Assembly (NCBI GenBank): GCA_949077035.1
Contig: CARUPR010000001.1
Coordinates: 1 to 64,000, forward strand
DNA length: 64,000 bases
Reading direction: 5' to 3'
DNA from: an uncultured Eubacteriales bacterium
GTDB lineage: Bacteria > Bacillota > Clostridia > Christensenellales > UBA1242
Shown: positions 34,236-43,162 of the stretch, piece by piece
Position numbering within the stretch: the first letter of the stretch is position 1
Layout of the letters: every line of letters starts with the position of its first letter
Made by a program: the position numbers and the translations under genes
The notes under the pieces: model-generated
The model's input: only the letters and a program-made list of their open reading frames with translations
Told to the model about the DNA's origin: nothing
Databases searched by the model: none

Positions 34236-34281
34236 CTAAGCAAAGTATTATTTAATAATTATATCATCAAGAGAGGAATTT

Positions 34282-35118
34282 ATGTTTGAAATAGGAATTA
34301 ATTCAAATAATGAATGTGGAAATAATATTCAAGAAATTTGCGCCAACATCAAAAAAGCAGGCTTTAACAATATTATGATTGCCTTTAAAGATGGTGGAGA
34401 AGAGGCTGCAATAATAGAAGCAAAAAAACATGGATTAAAGATACCTTATGTGCATTTAAATAATAAATTTGCAAATGATTTATGGACCAAGGGCGAGAGC
34501 AATCAAAGTTATGTGGAAGATGTAATTAGACAAATTGAGCTCTGCGGAAAATATGATATAAAAATTGCTGTTTTTCATGGGACAGAAGGTCGCACATCAA
34601 ATATGGCTTTTCCTCCCCTTCCACAGGCAATTGATTCCATGGAAAGAATTTTAAAAGCCGCTCAAGAAAACAATGTCAAAATTGCTTTGGAAAATTTGGA
34701 TGCCCCAAACTTTGACCATTTCACCTTTTTAATTGATAATATCAAATCTGACTGGCTTGGATTTTGTTATGATGTCGGTCATCATCATCTTTTCAATCCA
34801 GACTTTGATATACTCGAAAATTATGGCGATAGAATTCTGGCATTACATCTCCATGATAATTTGATGGACTGGCAGTATGGCTATGACCACACCAGAGATT
34901 TGCATTTATTACCTTTTGACGGCAAGATTGACTATGAAAAATTGTGCCAAAATATCGCCAAAACTGGTTATGATAATGTGATTATGCTTGAGCTGCACAA
35001 GATAGCTTGCGGAGAGCCTAGAATGTATTTAAATATGCCAAATGAAGAATTTTTATCAAATGCGAGCAAAAGAGCAAAGAAAATTGTCGAAATGATTGAA
35101 AAATTTAAACAAAAATAA
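34282..35118 (+). CDS. Sugar phosphate isomerase/epimerase-like TIM barrel
   Basis: 278-aa AP-endonuclease-2/xylose-isomerase-like TIM barrel. Metal-binding residues appear in the usual strand ends: VFHGTEG (His), ALENLDA (Glu), FCYDVGHHHLF (Asp and His), LALHLHDN (His) and VIMLELHK (Glu). The family isomerises or epimerises sugars and polyols; the substrate is unknown. AGAGGA precedes the ATG. A terminator follows 15 bp after the stop. Confidence 0.82.
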   Translation: MFEIGINSNNECGNNIQEICANIKKAGFNNIMIAFKDGGEEAAIIEAKKHGLKIPYVHLNNKFANDLWTKGESNQSYVEDVIRQIELCGKYDIKIAVFHGTEGRTSNMAFPPLPQAIDSMERILKAAQENNVKIALENLDAPNFDHFTFLIDNIKSDWLGFCYDVGHHHLFNPDFDILENYGDRILALHLHDNLMDWQYGYDHTRDLHLLPFDGKIDYEKLCQNIAKTGYDNVIMLELHKIACGEPRMYLNMPNEEFLSNASKRAKKIVEMIEKFKQK

Positions 35119-35134
35119 TTTTCGATTTCTTTAT

Positions 35135-35169
35135 AAAAAAAAGACCTTTAATTAAAGGTCTTCTTTTTC
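35135..35169. terminator. Bidirectional terminator
   Basis: AAAAGACCTTT / AAAGGTCTT with A and T runs on both sides, between the convergent epimerase-like and YgjV-like genes. Confidence 0.85.
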
Positions 35170-35205
35170 TTCTTCATTTTTTTCAACTGCATTGTTTTCT
35201 GATGC

Positions 35206-35469
35206 TTACTCTTTCGCCGCACTATCATTTTTTGCAATTTCTTTTTTATGGTCTAAAATCAATTTTACTAAATGATATGTGTTTACAATTATCAATGCAC
35301 CATTTAACACCGCAGTGCTGATTGCTGGAAGAATACTTCCATAAACTACAAAAACGGCTGAACCGACAAGGTTTAAACTTCTCATACAAACGCTTCCTTT
35401 GTATGAAAGTGTTGGAAACAACATTGAAGCCAAAATCATTAATGTCGCAACAATACCAATCGCTTCCAT
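35206..35469 (-). CDS. Small membrane protein (YgjV/SemiSWEET-like)
   Basis: 87-aa protein with three hydrophobic segments (MEAIGIVATLMILASMLF, LNLVGSAVFVVYGSIL, STAVLNGALIIVNTYHLVKL) in the pattern of YgjV-type or SemiSWEET-like three-span proteins. The C-terminus is charged. Longer frames run into the tRNA-Ile gene and are rejected. AAAGGA directly abuts the ATG, which is poor spacing, so the true start is not certain. The upstream 120 bp hold a GGCAAG/CTTGC-like hairpin and the tRNA terminator. Confidence 0.55.
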   Translation of the reverse strand: MEAIGIVATLMILASMLFPTLSYKGSVCMRSLNLVGSAVFVVYGSILPAISTAVLNGALIIVNTYHLVKLILDHKKEIAKNDSAAKE

Positions 35470-35559
35470 TCCTTTGAAAGCATAAGCGAAGAACGTAAGG
35501 ATGTTGCCCCCTGAGCAAGTGTAACTTGCCTTAGTCTTAATGCAAATATAAGATGGCAA

Positions 35560-35584
35560 ATAAAAAAAGACCATTTGGTCTTTT
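35560..35584 (-). terminator. tRNA-Ile terminator
   Basis: AGACCA/TGGTCT stem followed by T7 on the minus strand, just past the tRNA 3' end; a second AAAGACC copy next to the tRNA allows an alternative stem. Confidence 0.75.
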
Positions 35585-35591
35585 GGTCTTT

Positions 35592-35668
35592 TGGTAGAGA
35601 TGAGTGGACTCGAACCACCGACCCCCACCTTATCAGGGTGGTGCTCTAACCAGCTGAGCTACATCTCT
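35592..35668 (-). tRNA. tRNA-Ile (GAT)
   Basis: 77-nt tRNA with encoded CCA. Acceptor AGAGATG/CATCTCT pairs fully; the D arm, anticodon arm (loop containing GAT), variable loop and T arm (GTTCGAGTC) are all normal. Confidence 0.97.
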
Positions 35669-35669
35669 A

Positions 35670-35757
35670 TAATTTGTCACACACTTTTCTAATAAAAATC
35701 AGAATCAGTGTGACCAATCTAAAGGATTATTATAAAGAGGGAGTTTCCCTTAGATTG
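35670..35757 (-). ncRNA. Structured leader RNA in front of tRNA-Ile
   Basis: The 88 nt between the predicted transcription start and the tRNA form two adjacent hairpins: CAATCTAAGGG / CCTTTAGATTG (11 pairs with one G.U on the minus strand) and GTCACAC / GTGTGAC (7 pairs). The pairing is better on the minus strand, the transcribed one. It may be a processed 5' leader or a small RNA gene; no known family is recognised. Confidence 0.4.
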
Positions 35758-35764
35758 CATATTA

Positions 35765-35793
35765 ATTATACTCTATTGTTTAAAAAATGTCAA
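35765..35793 (-). promoter_or_regulatory. Promoter of the tRNA-Ile transcript
   Basis: Minus strand TTGACA, 17-bp spacer, TATAAT: perfect consensus, as expected for a stable RNA gene, but about 95 bp upstream of the tRNA. Confidence 0.85.
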
Positions 35794-35912
35794 CTATTTT
35801 TTTTAAATTATTTTAGAATTTTTCGATAAATTTACATGACTTTATATATACTTTTTTCACTTTTTATTAAATTTATTGATTTTCTTAGCTTATTTATATT
35901 TGTTTATCTTTA

Positions 35913-35941
35913 TTGACAACAAAAAGTATTTTTGTTATAAT
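35913..35941 (+). promoter_or_regulatory. Promoter of the sirtuin gene
   Basis: TTGACA 35913-35918, 17-bp spacer, TATAAT 35936-35941: perfect consensus, followed by GAGG and ATG 35968. Confidence 0.85.
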
Positions 35942-35967
35942 AAAATCAAAATAAAATGAGGTAATAA

Positions 35968-36717
35968 ATGGATAAAATAGAAGAGTTGTATGATTTAATC
36001 AAACAATCACAAAAGCTGGTCTTTTTTACTGGTGCCGGGGCTTCTGTTGATAGCGGCGTAAGCAGTTTTACAAAGATTTATTCAAAGAATTTTGACAACT
36101 ATTCCCCTGTCGATATCATGACAAAAGGTTTTCAGCAAAAACATCCTGACATTTTCTTTAAGTTTATTAAAGAATATTTTTCAATGAAGTTGCAACCAAA
36201 TATCTGCCATAAAGTGATTGCAGACATTGGCAATAAGATGAACAAAGATGTCTGTGTCATCACACAAAATATCGATGGTCTTCATCAAAAAGCAGGAAGC
36301 AGGCCTGTCCTTGAAATCCATGGAAATATAAATAAATGGCATTGCACCGATTGCAAAAAAACTTTTTCTTTTGATGATATTCTTAAACGCAATAATTTAA
36401 ATTGTGATGAAGAAAACTGCAATGGCTTTATCAGACCAAACATAATTCTGTATAATGAAAATTTTCAGCCAACCACATTAAAGATATCACAAAATAAATT
36501 TGATGAAGCTGATACTTTGATTGTAATAGGCACAACTTTAAACACCCTATTTGCTTATGAGGCTGTCAAAAATTTTAAGGGCAAAATCGCTTTTATAAAT
36601 CATCCTTTAAAGGAGCCCCTTCCAAAAGAATTGGATTTAATAATATATGACGATGTTTCAAATGTATTTAACCAGTTGCAAGAACTTATTAATGAAGATG
36701 AAATTTTATTACAATAA
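35968..36717 (+). CDS. Sir2-family NAD-dependent protein deacylase-like
   Basis: 249-aa sirtuin. NAD-binding GAGAS at residues 22-26, TQNIDGLHQKAG, and catalytic His in EIHGNINKWHC. The zinc module has CTDC and a later Cys pair (NCDEENC), and the second NAD strand is VIGTTLNTLFAYEAV. The normally invariant GIPDFR loop reads GVSSFTK: Phe34 is kept but the following Arg is Thr35. That loop contacts NAD, so specificity or activity may be altered. It stands alone with its own strong promoter and terminator. Confidence 0.85.
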   Translation: MDKIEELYDLIKQSQKLVFFTGAGASVDSGVSSFTKIYSKNFDNYSPVDIMTKGFQQKHPDIFFKFIKEYFSMKLQPNICHKVIADIGNKMNKDVCVITQNIDGLHQKAGSRPVLEIHGNINKWHCTDCKKTFSFDDILKRNNLNCDEENCNGFIRPNIILYNENFQPTTLKISQNKFDEADTLIVIGTTLNTLFAYEAVKNFKGKIAFINHPLKEPLPKELDLIIYDDVSNVFNQLQELINEDEILLQ

Positions 36718-36760
36718 AAAATAAACGGATAAAATTTATAAATAAAAATATATAAAAAAC

Positions 36761-36792
36761 AAAAAAATGCTTTTAAAATAAAGCATTTTTTT
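36761..36792. terminator. Sirtuin gene terminator
   Basis: AAAAATGCTTT / AAAGCATTTTT inverted repeat with A and T runs, about 45 bp after the stop. Confidence 0.85.
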
Positions 36793-36870
36793 ATTCCATT
36801 TTTATAACTGAAAAGCATTTAAACACCGCCCTTATCCCAAAATAAAAGCTAATACACATTTTTATTTTGA

Positions 36871-37449
36871 TTAATTATCATTCTTATCTGTGCTTTTCAA
36901 ATTCAAGTTTGCTTTCTTTTGAAACTTTCCATCTTTTTTATAAACCACAAACTTTGAGTCTTGAGATTGAGAAAGTTCTTGAACGCGAGCAAGAGCCTCT
37001 TCTTTGGTCACTTTGCTGTCAATAACTCTTTTAGCACCATCTTTTTTAATCTTCCAAAGTCTGTCCTCTTTATCAAAGATAACTCTATAAACAGCCTTTC
37101 TTGTCTTTTCTTGAACTTCAACATTCAATTCTTCATTTTCATCCTGCTTAGCATCTTTTTCTTCAACAACTTCAGGTTTTTTCTCTACTTTAGGTTGTTT
37201 CACTTCGCTCTTTTCAGTTTTAGCTGCCACTTTTTTTGGCTCTGCCTTCACTTCCTTTTTTAGTTCTGTCTTGCCTATCTTCGCATCAACCTTTTTGGCT
37301 TCTGTTTTCTTTGCGACAGGCTTTTCTTCCTTCTTTTTATCAGTTTTTGCACCTTCTTGTTTCTTTGCTTCAGCCTCTTTTTTTGCTTTTTCTTCTGCTA
37401 ATCTTTTAGCTTCAGCTTGTTTTTTCTTTTTCTTTCCAAAAAACAACAT
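36871..37449 (-). CDS. Lys/Glu/Ala-rich protein with C-terminal DUF2188-like domain
   Basis: 192-aa protein. Residues 1-115 are low-complexity and very charged (AEAKRLAEEKAKKEAEAKK...), helical or disordered. The C-terminal 65 residues (YRVIFDKEDRLWKIKKDGAK ... KVTKEEALARVQEL ... KFVVYKKDGKFQK) match the DUF2188 layout: short beta hairpin, W-x-K/V-K, a helix with T-x-E-A, and a final VxxxDG. The basic charge suggests nucleic acid or envelope association. AGGAG lies 8 nt upstream. Confidence 0.7.
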   Translation of the reverse strand: MLFFGKKKKKQAEAKRLAEEKAKKEAEAKKQEGAKTDKKKEEKPVAKKTEAKKVDAKIGKTELKKEVKAEPKKVAAKTEKSEVKQPKVEKKPEVVEEKDAKQDENEELNVEVQEKTRKAVYRVIFDKEDRLWKIKKDGAKRVIDSKVTKEEALARVQELSQSQDSKFVVYKKDGKFQKKANLNLKSTDKNDN

Positions 37450-37490
37450 TTTTCTTCTCCTTTATCTAAATATATACAAATTATAGCATT

Positions 37491-37516
37491 AAAAAATTCC
37501 TTTTTCAAGGAATTTC
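37491..37516 (-). terminator. Terminator of the upstream minus-strand membrane-protein gene
   Basis: AAATTCCTT-gaaa-AAGGAATTT followed by T on the minus strand, between the stop at 37571 and the gene beginning at 37449. Confidence 0.7.
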
Positions 37517-37570
37517 TTTATTTTTTTATAACAATTTTTGATTTTAATTTATTTTTTTTAAATTATCAAA

Positions 37571-38248
37571 TTAATAATCATTATCACTAAAAATATCCTT
37601 CTTTATCGCCCTCAATTCACGGATTTTATAGCTTTCTTCTCTTGCAAGTTCATTCTTATTATACTCATCAATTTTATTATAATAAATTGCGCCATAGTCT
37701 ATTCCTCGACCGACAAAATATCCAACAATTGTCAGTATGCAGATAAATGTCCCACCTATGATACATTGGAAGAAGCTTGTCATCATGATAAATGAGGATT
37801 TATTCATTAAGTTGTCCCTTGTATAATTTGCGAAAGAGCCAATCTTCAACCCTACAAGCAAATTTAACACCCCTAGCAATGGAAGCAAGATAAAGCTTGC
37901 AATGATTAAACGTTTGTTTGACTCTATATCTAAATCAAAATAAATTGAAAACTTGCCAAAACTTACGCTTGAAACAAGCAGCATAACACCAATGATAACC
38001 ACCCCAACAAGACAGGCAATACCAATCAAAATAGAAATAATAGCCGATACGCTAAACCAATGATTTTTTTGATAACCTTTTTGATATTTATCTATCACCC
38101 CTTTTGTATATTCGTCATCAATTTTCTCATTAAATTTCATTTCATCAGCTTTTTCTAAATACTGAGCTTTGACAGGGTCTTTAAGCCATAATTTTTTTAA
38201 TTTCTTTTTAAACTTTTTTCTGGCTTTTAAATCTTCTTTATTTGTCAT
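37571..38248 (-). CDS. Membrane protein (3 spans) with charged N-terminus, unknown
   Basis: 225-aa protein: the first 60 residues are basic and helical (LKARKKFKKKLKKLWLKDP), then three hydrophobic segments at about 68-92, 110-130 and 152-175, and a charged C-terminal helix. No family recognised. No Shine-Dalgarno. A TATAAT (38255-38260) preceded at 17 bp by TTTACA ends 6 nt before the ATG, so the mRNA is probably leaderless. Confidence 0.6.
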   Translation of the reverse strand: MTNKEDLKARKKFKKKLKKLWLKDPVKAQYLEKADEMKFNEKIDDEYTKGVIDKYQKGYQKNHWFSVSAIISILIGIACLVGVVIIGVMLLVSSVSFGKFSIYFDLDIESNKRLIIASFILLPLLGVLNLLVGLKIGSFANYTRDNLMNKSSFIMMTSFFQCIIGGTFICILTIVGYFVGRGIDYGAIYYNKIDEYNKNELAREESYKIRELRAIKKDIFSDNDY

Positions 38249-38254
38249 ATCTAT

Positions 38255-38283
38255 ATTATATCATATTTATCAAAGTTTGTAAA
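38255..38283 (-). promoter_or_regulatory. Leaderless-type promoter
   Basis: Minus strand TTTACA (38278-38283), 17-bp spacer, TATAAT (38255-38260), six bases before ATG 38248. Confidence 0.65.
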
Positions 38284-38316
38284 TATTAATTTTTATTTTT
38301 TTAACAAACTTATTTA

Positions 38317-39348
38317 TTATTTCACAACTCTATCTCCACGAAATTTTGAAAGATTGGTCAAAACTTCATATTCTGTGGTTGATAACTTAGCTGCTAAGTC
38401 GGATGCATTTTCCATAATTATCACTTTATCACCTTTCTTGCATTTCAAATCACTGACATCAACCATAAAAGCATCCATACAAATATTGCCCACGCAACAA
38501 GCTTTCTTGTCATTTATCTTCACGATAATTTCATTTGAGAGTTTTCTGGGCAGACCATCGCCATAACCTAAAGGTATTGTCGCAATGGTCATATCATGTT
38601 TTGCAGTAAAGCCGCAAAGGTAACCCACATGTTCGCCAGCAACAACTTTCTGCAAATCAACTATTTGGCTTTCAACCGACAGCACCGGTTTGACAAACTC
38701 ATTTCCATAGCCATAAACTTCAAGACCAACCCTATACATATCTGCCTTGATATCACTGAAAATAGTTCCGCCACCACCCACATGAGCTATGGTATCCCAA
38801 TCACTTGGCAATAGTGAAATATAGTCATAAAATAATTGTTTTTGCCTAGCAGTATAATTTTTATCAGTTGTCAAAGACGAAAAATGTGTATAAACCCCTT
38901 CAAGAGGAAGGTCATTTTTAGACAAAAGCTGGATAATTCTTGCAAATTCCTTTCTATCTCTCACTCCATATCTGTTCATGCCCGAATTTATGCACAGATG
39001 CATTTTAGGCTTTTTATTAATTTTTTTCGACAAATTTATCATCTCTTTAGTATGTTTAAAAGATAATAGTATAAAAGAAATATCATTTTCAATACATCTT
39101 TGATAATCTTCGCATCCGCCGAAAACAACTACACCAGAGTTTGTAAGTCCTCTTATCTCTTCTGCCTCCGTTTGATTTGAAACGCCAAAAAAATCGGCAA
39201 AGGTATCAAGTGTTTTTACAATTTCCTTTGCGCCATGACCATATGCATTGGCTTTTACCATAACACAGATTTTGCCTTCAGCTTTATCTTTTAATAATTG
39301 GAAATTATCTATTAAATTTTTTTTATTTAAAAAAATATTTGAGAACAT
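38317..39348 (-). CDS. alr: Alanine racemase
   Basis: 343-aa PLP enzyme interconverting L- and D-alanine for peptidoglycan. The PLP lysine is in CVMVKANAYGHGAKEIV near residue 30, MNRYGVR lies in the barrel, and the second domain carries the catalytic tyrosine region GYGDGLPRKLS and the CMDAFMVDVSDL segment. A little shorter than usual (360-390). Start ATG 39348 is used; an upstream TTG in the same frame is possible and no ribosome site is clear. Next to an LtaS-like gene, in a cell-wall context. Confidence 0.92.
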   Translation of the reverse strand: MFSNIFLNKKNLIDNFQLLKDKAEGKICVMVKANAYGHGAKEIVKTLDTFADFFGVSNQTEAEEIRGLTNSGVVVFGGCEDYQRCIENDISFILLSFKHTKEMINLSKKINKKPKMHLCINSGMNRYGVRDRKEFARIIQLLSKNDLPLEGVYTHFSSLTTDKNYTARQKQLFYDYISLLPSDWDTIAHVGGGGTIFSDIKADMYRVGLEVYGYGNEFVKPVLSVESQIVDLQKVVAGEHVGYLCGFTAKHDMTIATIPLGYGDGLPRKLSNEIIVKINDKKACCVGNICMDAFMVDVSDLKCKKGDKVIIMENASDLAAKLSTTEYEVLTNLSKFRGDRVVK

Positions 39349-39399
39349 ATTAAGATATATTCCCAAATATATTAAATAGTTATGAAATTTTTATATTTT

Positions 39400-41385
39400 T
39401 TAAATTATAGTTCCACTCACGCCATTGAAATATAAGATTTCGCGAATGGCCTGTTTATCATAAAACTCAATCGCATTTCTTTTAAACCTTTCAATATCTT
39501 CCTCTGTGACATCTTCGCCTCTAATATAAATTTCACTTATATTAATGCTGTAAATGTTGTCCTTAAACATACCGCTAAGATGAGATGAGAAGAATGAATC
39601 TTTTATATCTTCAGAGAAAACTGAATATCCTGAAAAGAGGTTTTTATTTGATTCTAAGCCATATAAATCACAAATTGTTGGAAGAATATCATATGTATTG
39701 CAAAAATCATCAATAATCTTGCCTTCTTCACCAAACAATTTTGGACTATAAATCATTGCAGGAATATGATTTATTTCTGGATGAGATATATCAGATTTCT
39801 TGATGCCTTTTATCGAATAACATAAATCACTATAATAGGCATTATGGTCTGTAAACATCAAAATAGATGTGTTTTGGTCAAGTCCTCTTTCTTCAAGTTC
39901 TTCTAAAATATAATTGATGGTATTATCAAGGTCAATAGTTGCAACTTTAAAGTTTCTAAGCATATTTTGTGAACTTTCGTCTTTTGGATAGATATAACCC
40001 ACCTCTTCCAACCATGTTTTAAAATCCTCTAAATTGTCATCATAAATCTGATATTCTTCTGCAAAATTCAGTCTTTCAGTATTGTAAGGACCATGTGATG
40101 ATAATGAAGTAAAATAAGTCAAGAATCTCTTATCTTTTGGTAAAAAGTCATCAATCATATTTTCAACAAAATCACAATCCTCAATCCAATCTCCCCAGCT
40201 TCCAGTTGTTTGATTTCCGGTGTATTCTTCTTTTGCCAACAAGTTGTCAAAGCCTATGCCTGTTGCGCCATGTGTAATATGTCTATCATAGAAGGTTTTT
40301 CTGTTTGTATGAATATATGATGTAACAACATTCTCATCACCACCCCTTTTGAAGAGATGTGGCAGTGAATACTCAAATTCATACCCATTCATGAAGGCAT
40401 CTTTGATGGTAGAATTTTTAGGCATACTTCCAAGCAAGGTAATTCCTTCACTATTGTTTGTTCTGTTTTTTGCATGAAAGTTTTTTAATGCAGCACTGTT
40501 CCAACCATTATACATTTTATATAAAGTTGGAGTATTGTATGGGTCAATGCCAAACATATCAATGCTTTCCATCAATATCACAATAAGGTTGTCGCCATAC
40601 AATGGTGCATTTGGATTACCTTTTACATAGCCGTCATCAATATATTTGATATAATCAATCACTTCATCTTGGTCAATATGTTCTGTTGTAAGACAATTGT
40701 AAACTTCTTTTGTATAAAATCCATAAAAACCGAATTTTTTGTAAGCATCCATTTTAAAATGGAAATTTTCCCAGAGATAGACATCACTTGATTCTATTTC
40801 GCTCTCCTGTGATGCACCTGCATTTAGATTGTAAATTTGAACTTGATATAGGCATGTCCCAAATGCTTCAACAAATATGAAAAGTGCAACAGCAATTATT
40901 GGTGCGGCAAAATATTTGATTGAATAAAACTTTTTATTATACACAGTCAACAAAATGGCGGAAACAAACATTATCAAGAATAAACACAAATTTAAAAACA
41001 CTCCACCCCAGTCAACAAGGTCAAAAGCAAATGCCGCTTTTGCTTCATTGCCCAGTTTCAATAAATTAACAGAAAGCACCTCTCCAAACAGACTGTAAAG
41101 AGTTGCATTTACCAAGCCAAGACCTGCTTGAAAGGCTAATATTAAAGAAAAGACAACAAGCATTGCATACTTATTTTGTAAAAGATAAATAAAAGCTGCA
41201 AGCATAATAATTATAGCAAAATCAAACAAAAAATATGATGGCAAAAACATTAAGTTGCCATTGCTGTTTTTAAGACCTAAATATAAAAAGTTTGCAATTT
41301 CCAATATAATAGAACAGATAATAAATAAAATAGGCAAAAAAATTCTATTAGTTGAAAGTTTTTTCTCTTTACTTTTCTCTTCCAT
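39400..41385 (-). CDS. LtaS-like membrane sulfatase-family protein
   Basis: 661-aa protein with five N-terminal membrane spans (about residues 12-180) and an extracellular alkaline-phosphatase/sulfatase domain as in lipoteichoic acid synthases and phosphoglycerol transferases. Metal and nucleophile motifs: VILMESIDMFG (Glu), AKNRTNNSEG (the Thr aligns with the LtaS catalytic threonine), SLSSHGPY and SILMFTDHNAYY (Asp-His). ATG 41385 is chosen with GGAG 9-10 nt upstream. It probably polymerises glycerol-phosphate or decorates glycans at the cell surface; the exact product is uncertain. Confidence 0.85.
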   Translation of the reverse strand: MEEKSKEKKLSTNRIFLPILFIICSIILEIANFLYLGLKNSNGNLMFLPSYFLFDFAIIIMLAAFIYLLQNKYAMLVVFSLILAFQAGLGLVNATLYSLFGEVLSVNLLKLGNEAKAAFAFDLVDWGGVFLNLCLFLIMFVSAILLTVYNKKFYSIKYFAAPIIAVALFIFVEAFGTCLYQVQIYNLNAGASQESEIESSDVYLWENFHFKMDAYKKFGFYGFYTKEVYNCLTTEHIDQDEVIDYIKYIDDGYVKGNPNAPLYGDNLIVILMESIDMFGIDPYNTPTLYKMYNGWNSAALKNFHAKNRTNNSEGITLLGSMPKNSTIKDAFMNGYEFEYSLPHLFKRGGDENVVTSYIHTNRKTFYDRHITHGATGIGFDNLLAKEEYTGNQTTGSWGDWIEDCDFVENMIDDFLPKDKRFLTYFTSLSSHGPYNTERLNFAEEYQIYDDNLEDFKTWLEEVGYIYPKDESSQNMLRNFKVATIDLDNTINYILEELEERGLDQNTSILMFTDHNAYYSDLCYSIKGIKKSDISHPEINHIPAMIYSPKLFGEEGKIIDDFCNTYDILPTICDLYGLESNKNLFSGYSVFSEDIKDSFFSSHLSGMFKDNIYSINISEIYIRGEDVTEEDIERFKRNAIEFYDKQAIREILYFNGVSGTII

Positions 41386-41454
41386 TTCAAACATCTCCTA
41401 TTAAAACCTTTTTATATTTTATCATATATTAAATCAATTTTCAACCTATAATAA

Positions 41455-41486
41455 CAAAAAAATGCCACAATTTGCAGCATCTTTTT
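41455..41486 (-). terminator. Terminator of the 104-aa membrane-protein gene
   Basis: ATGCTGC/GTGGCAT stem (with G.U pairs) followed by T7 on the minus strand, about 40 bp after the stop at 41525. Confidence 0.6.
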
Positions 41487-41524
41487 ATTTTTCTTTTCAA
41501 TTTTAAGATTTATCATCATTTAGA

Positions 41525-41839
41525 TTAAATTACAAGTGGCACAACAATACCAGCAATAACAATCAATAAACAAATCACATACAAAACTTTCCATACAAAT
41601 GGCTTTGACCTTACAAAACGCCATGCAAGAATTGAAACAATGATTATCATGATTGCAGTTGCAAAACCTTGCAATGCACCAACAACTTTAAAACTAATGC
41701 CAACAGCAGAGAGAATTAAAGAAACTGCATACAAAACAGTAACTGCAACGATAGTCCAAAAAGAAATCTTGTTCAAACTCCAAAAACTGCTTTTTGAAGA
41801 AGATGATGATGATTTTTTAGTCTTTTTTGATTCTGCCAT
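41525..41839 (-). CDS. Small membrane protein (3 spans), unknown
   Basis: 104-aa protein with a Lys/Ser-rich N-terminus (AESKKTKKSSSSSSKSS) and three hydrophobic segments. ATG 41839 is set by AAGGAGG 7 nt upstream; upstream in-frame ATGs lack a site. No family recognised. Confidence 0.65.
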   Translation of the reverse strand: MAESKKTKKSSSSSSKSSFWSLNKISFWTIVAVTVLYAVSLILSAVGISFKVVGALQGFATAIMIIIVSILAWRFVRSKPFVWKVLYVICLLIVIAGIVVPLVI

Positions 41840-41987
41840 GAAATTTCCTCCTTGCATATATTTTACATTCATCAAAAAAAATTGTCAATTATTTTGTAAT
41901 GTTTAATTTTAATTTATTTGTCTTAAATATTTATCTAATATTTCAACAAATATATCTATTTTAAAAATAAAAATTCTTGCTTAAATT

Positions 41988-42227
41988 TTACTGGTCCAAA
42001 TCGACCAAAAATGGAAGATACTTTTCCCACATATAATCTCTTATCGGCATAGGTTGATGGTCTTTGAAATATAAAATAAGTGCGGGCGAAATTCCATGAT
42101 ATTCATCTGCAAATTCATAACCGGTCAACCGACCTTCCAAAATCAATTTTTTTACCTGTGCATGATAATTATACCACATTGCAACCTCTAAACTGAAACA
42201 TTTACTCTCAATAATATTCTCTTCCAA
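41988..42227 (-). CDS. Conserved-looking 79-aa soluble protein, unknown
   Basis: Follows the ZIP transporter gene by 14 bp on the same strand, so it is co-transcribed. A TTG start at 42227 with no good ribosome site suggests translational coupling. Contains YNYHAQVKKLILEGRLTGYE and PALILYFKDHQPMPIRDYMW, rich in aromatic residues; a small helical fold is likely. No function assignable. Confidence 0.55.
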   Translation of the reverse strand: MEENIIESKCFSLEVAMWYNYHAQVKKLILEGRLTGYEFADEYHGISPALILYFKDHQPMPIRDYMWEKYLPFLVDLDQ

Positions 42228-42241
42228 AATGTTTTATATAT

Positions 42242-43021
42242 TCATCCAAACGCAACATCAAGAATCATCATAACCACAAAACCAAATATCAGGCTCCAAC
42301 CTGCTATGTGAGATTCTTGTGAATATTTTGCTTCAGGTATCATCTCTTCAGCAACGACAAAAAGCATAGAGCCAGCAGCAAACGCAAGCAGCCAAGGCAT
42401 AAGTGAAGACATAGCTGTTGAAATCAAAATTCCGATTATCGCCATAACAGGTTCAACAGCACCACTCAGCACACTATATAAAAAGGCCTTTTTATTACTC
42501 TTCAATTTTTCTTTCAGTGGCAAACTGATTGCACTGCTTTCAGGGAAGTTTTGAATACCAATTCCAATCACAAACCATAATGCAGAATAAATCGCATTGC
42601 CGCCCAGAAGCAAAGCATTGCCAAAAGCTATTCCGGCAGCCAAACCTTCTGGAATATTATGTATTGTCACAGCTAAAAATAATTTTGATGTGCCTGACAT
42701 ACTTTTATTTGGGTTTTTTGATTTTCTATTTAAAAGTTTTGGCAAAACCTTATCCATCATCACCAAAAATAAAGTCCCTAAAATTATGCCAATGGCTGCA
42801 GGAAGAAAACTCAAAACTCCATAACTAGTCGATTGCTCCATGGCTGGCAATAATAATGACCAAATAGAAGAAGCAATCATAATGCCAGAGGCGAAACCTA
42901 AAAAGATGCTGTTGGTTTTTTCTTTTATATCTTTTTTAAATAAAAAAACAATACTGCCGCCCAAGACTGACATTAAAAACATAAATGAAATACCAAGCAC
43001 CGCTATTAAAATATCACTCAC
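42242..43021 (-). CDS. ZIP-family metal transporter
   Basis: 259-aa protein with eight membrane spans. The conserved TM4 motif HNIPEGLAAGIAFG supplies the metal-binding His and Glu, and TM5 has FPESSAISLPLKEKLKSNK. Members import Zn or other divalent metals. TAGGAG lies 4-5 nt before the ATG. Forms an operon with the 79-aa gene downstream. Confidence 0.9.
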   Translation of the reverse strand: MSDILIAVLGISFMFLMSVLGGSIVFLFKKDIKEKTNSIFLGFASGIMIASSIWSLLLPAMEQSTSYGVLSFLPAAIGIILGTLFLVMMDKVLPKLLNRKSKNPNKSMSGTSKLFLAVTIHNIPEGLAAGIAFGNALLLGGNAIYSALWFVIGIGIQNFPESSAISLPLKEKLKSNKKAFLYSVLSGAVEPVMAIIGILISTAMSSLMPWLLAFAAGSMLFVVAEEMIPEAKYSQESHIAGWSLIFGFVVMMILDVAFG

Positions 43022-43136
43022 ATTTTCTCCTATGTAGATGCCCCTATAATCAATATAAACAAAAAAAGAAAAAAGGTTACTAAAATATTTTTATATAAAC
43101 ACTGCTACAAAATATAAAATTAAAATGATTAAGCAT

Positions 43137-43162
43137 TAAAAAAAGATGCCTAAACAGCATCA
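43137..43162 (-). terminator. rnhB terminator
   Basis: GATGC/GCATC hairpin overlapping the rnhB stop and followed by T7 on the minus strand. Confidence 0.65.

Noticed and set aside
35470..35628. N-terminal extension of the YgjV-like protein into tRNA-Ile
   Set aside because: It is a translation of the tRNA and its terminator, so not coding.
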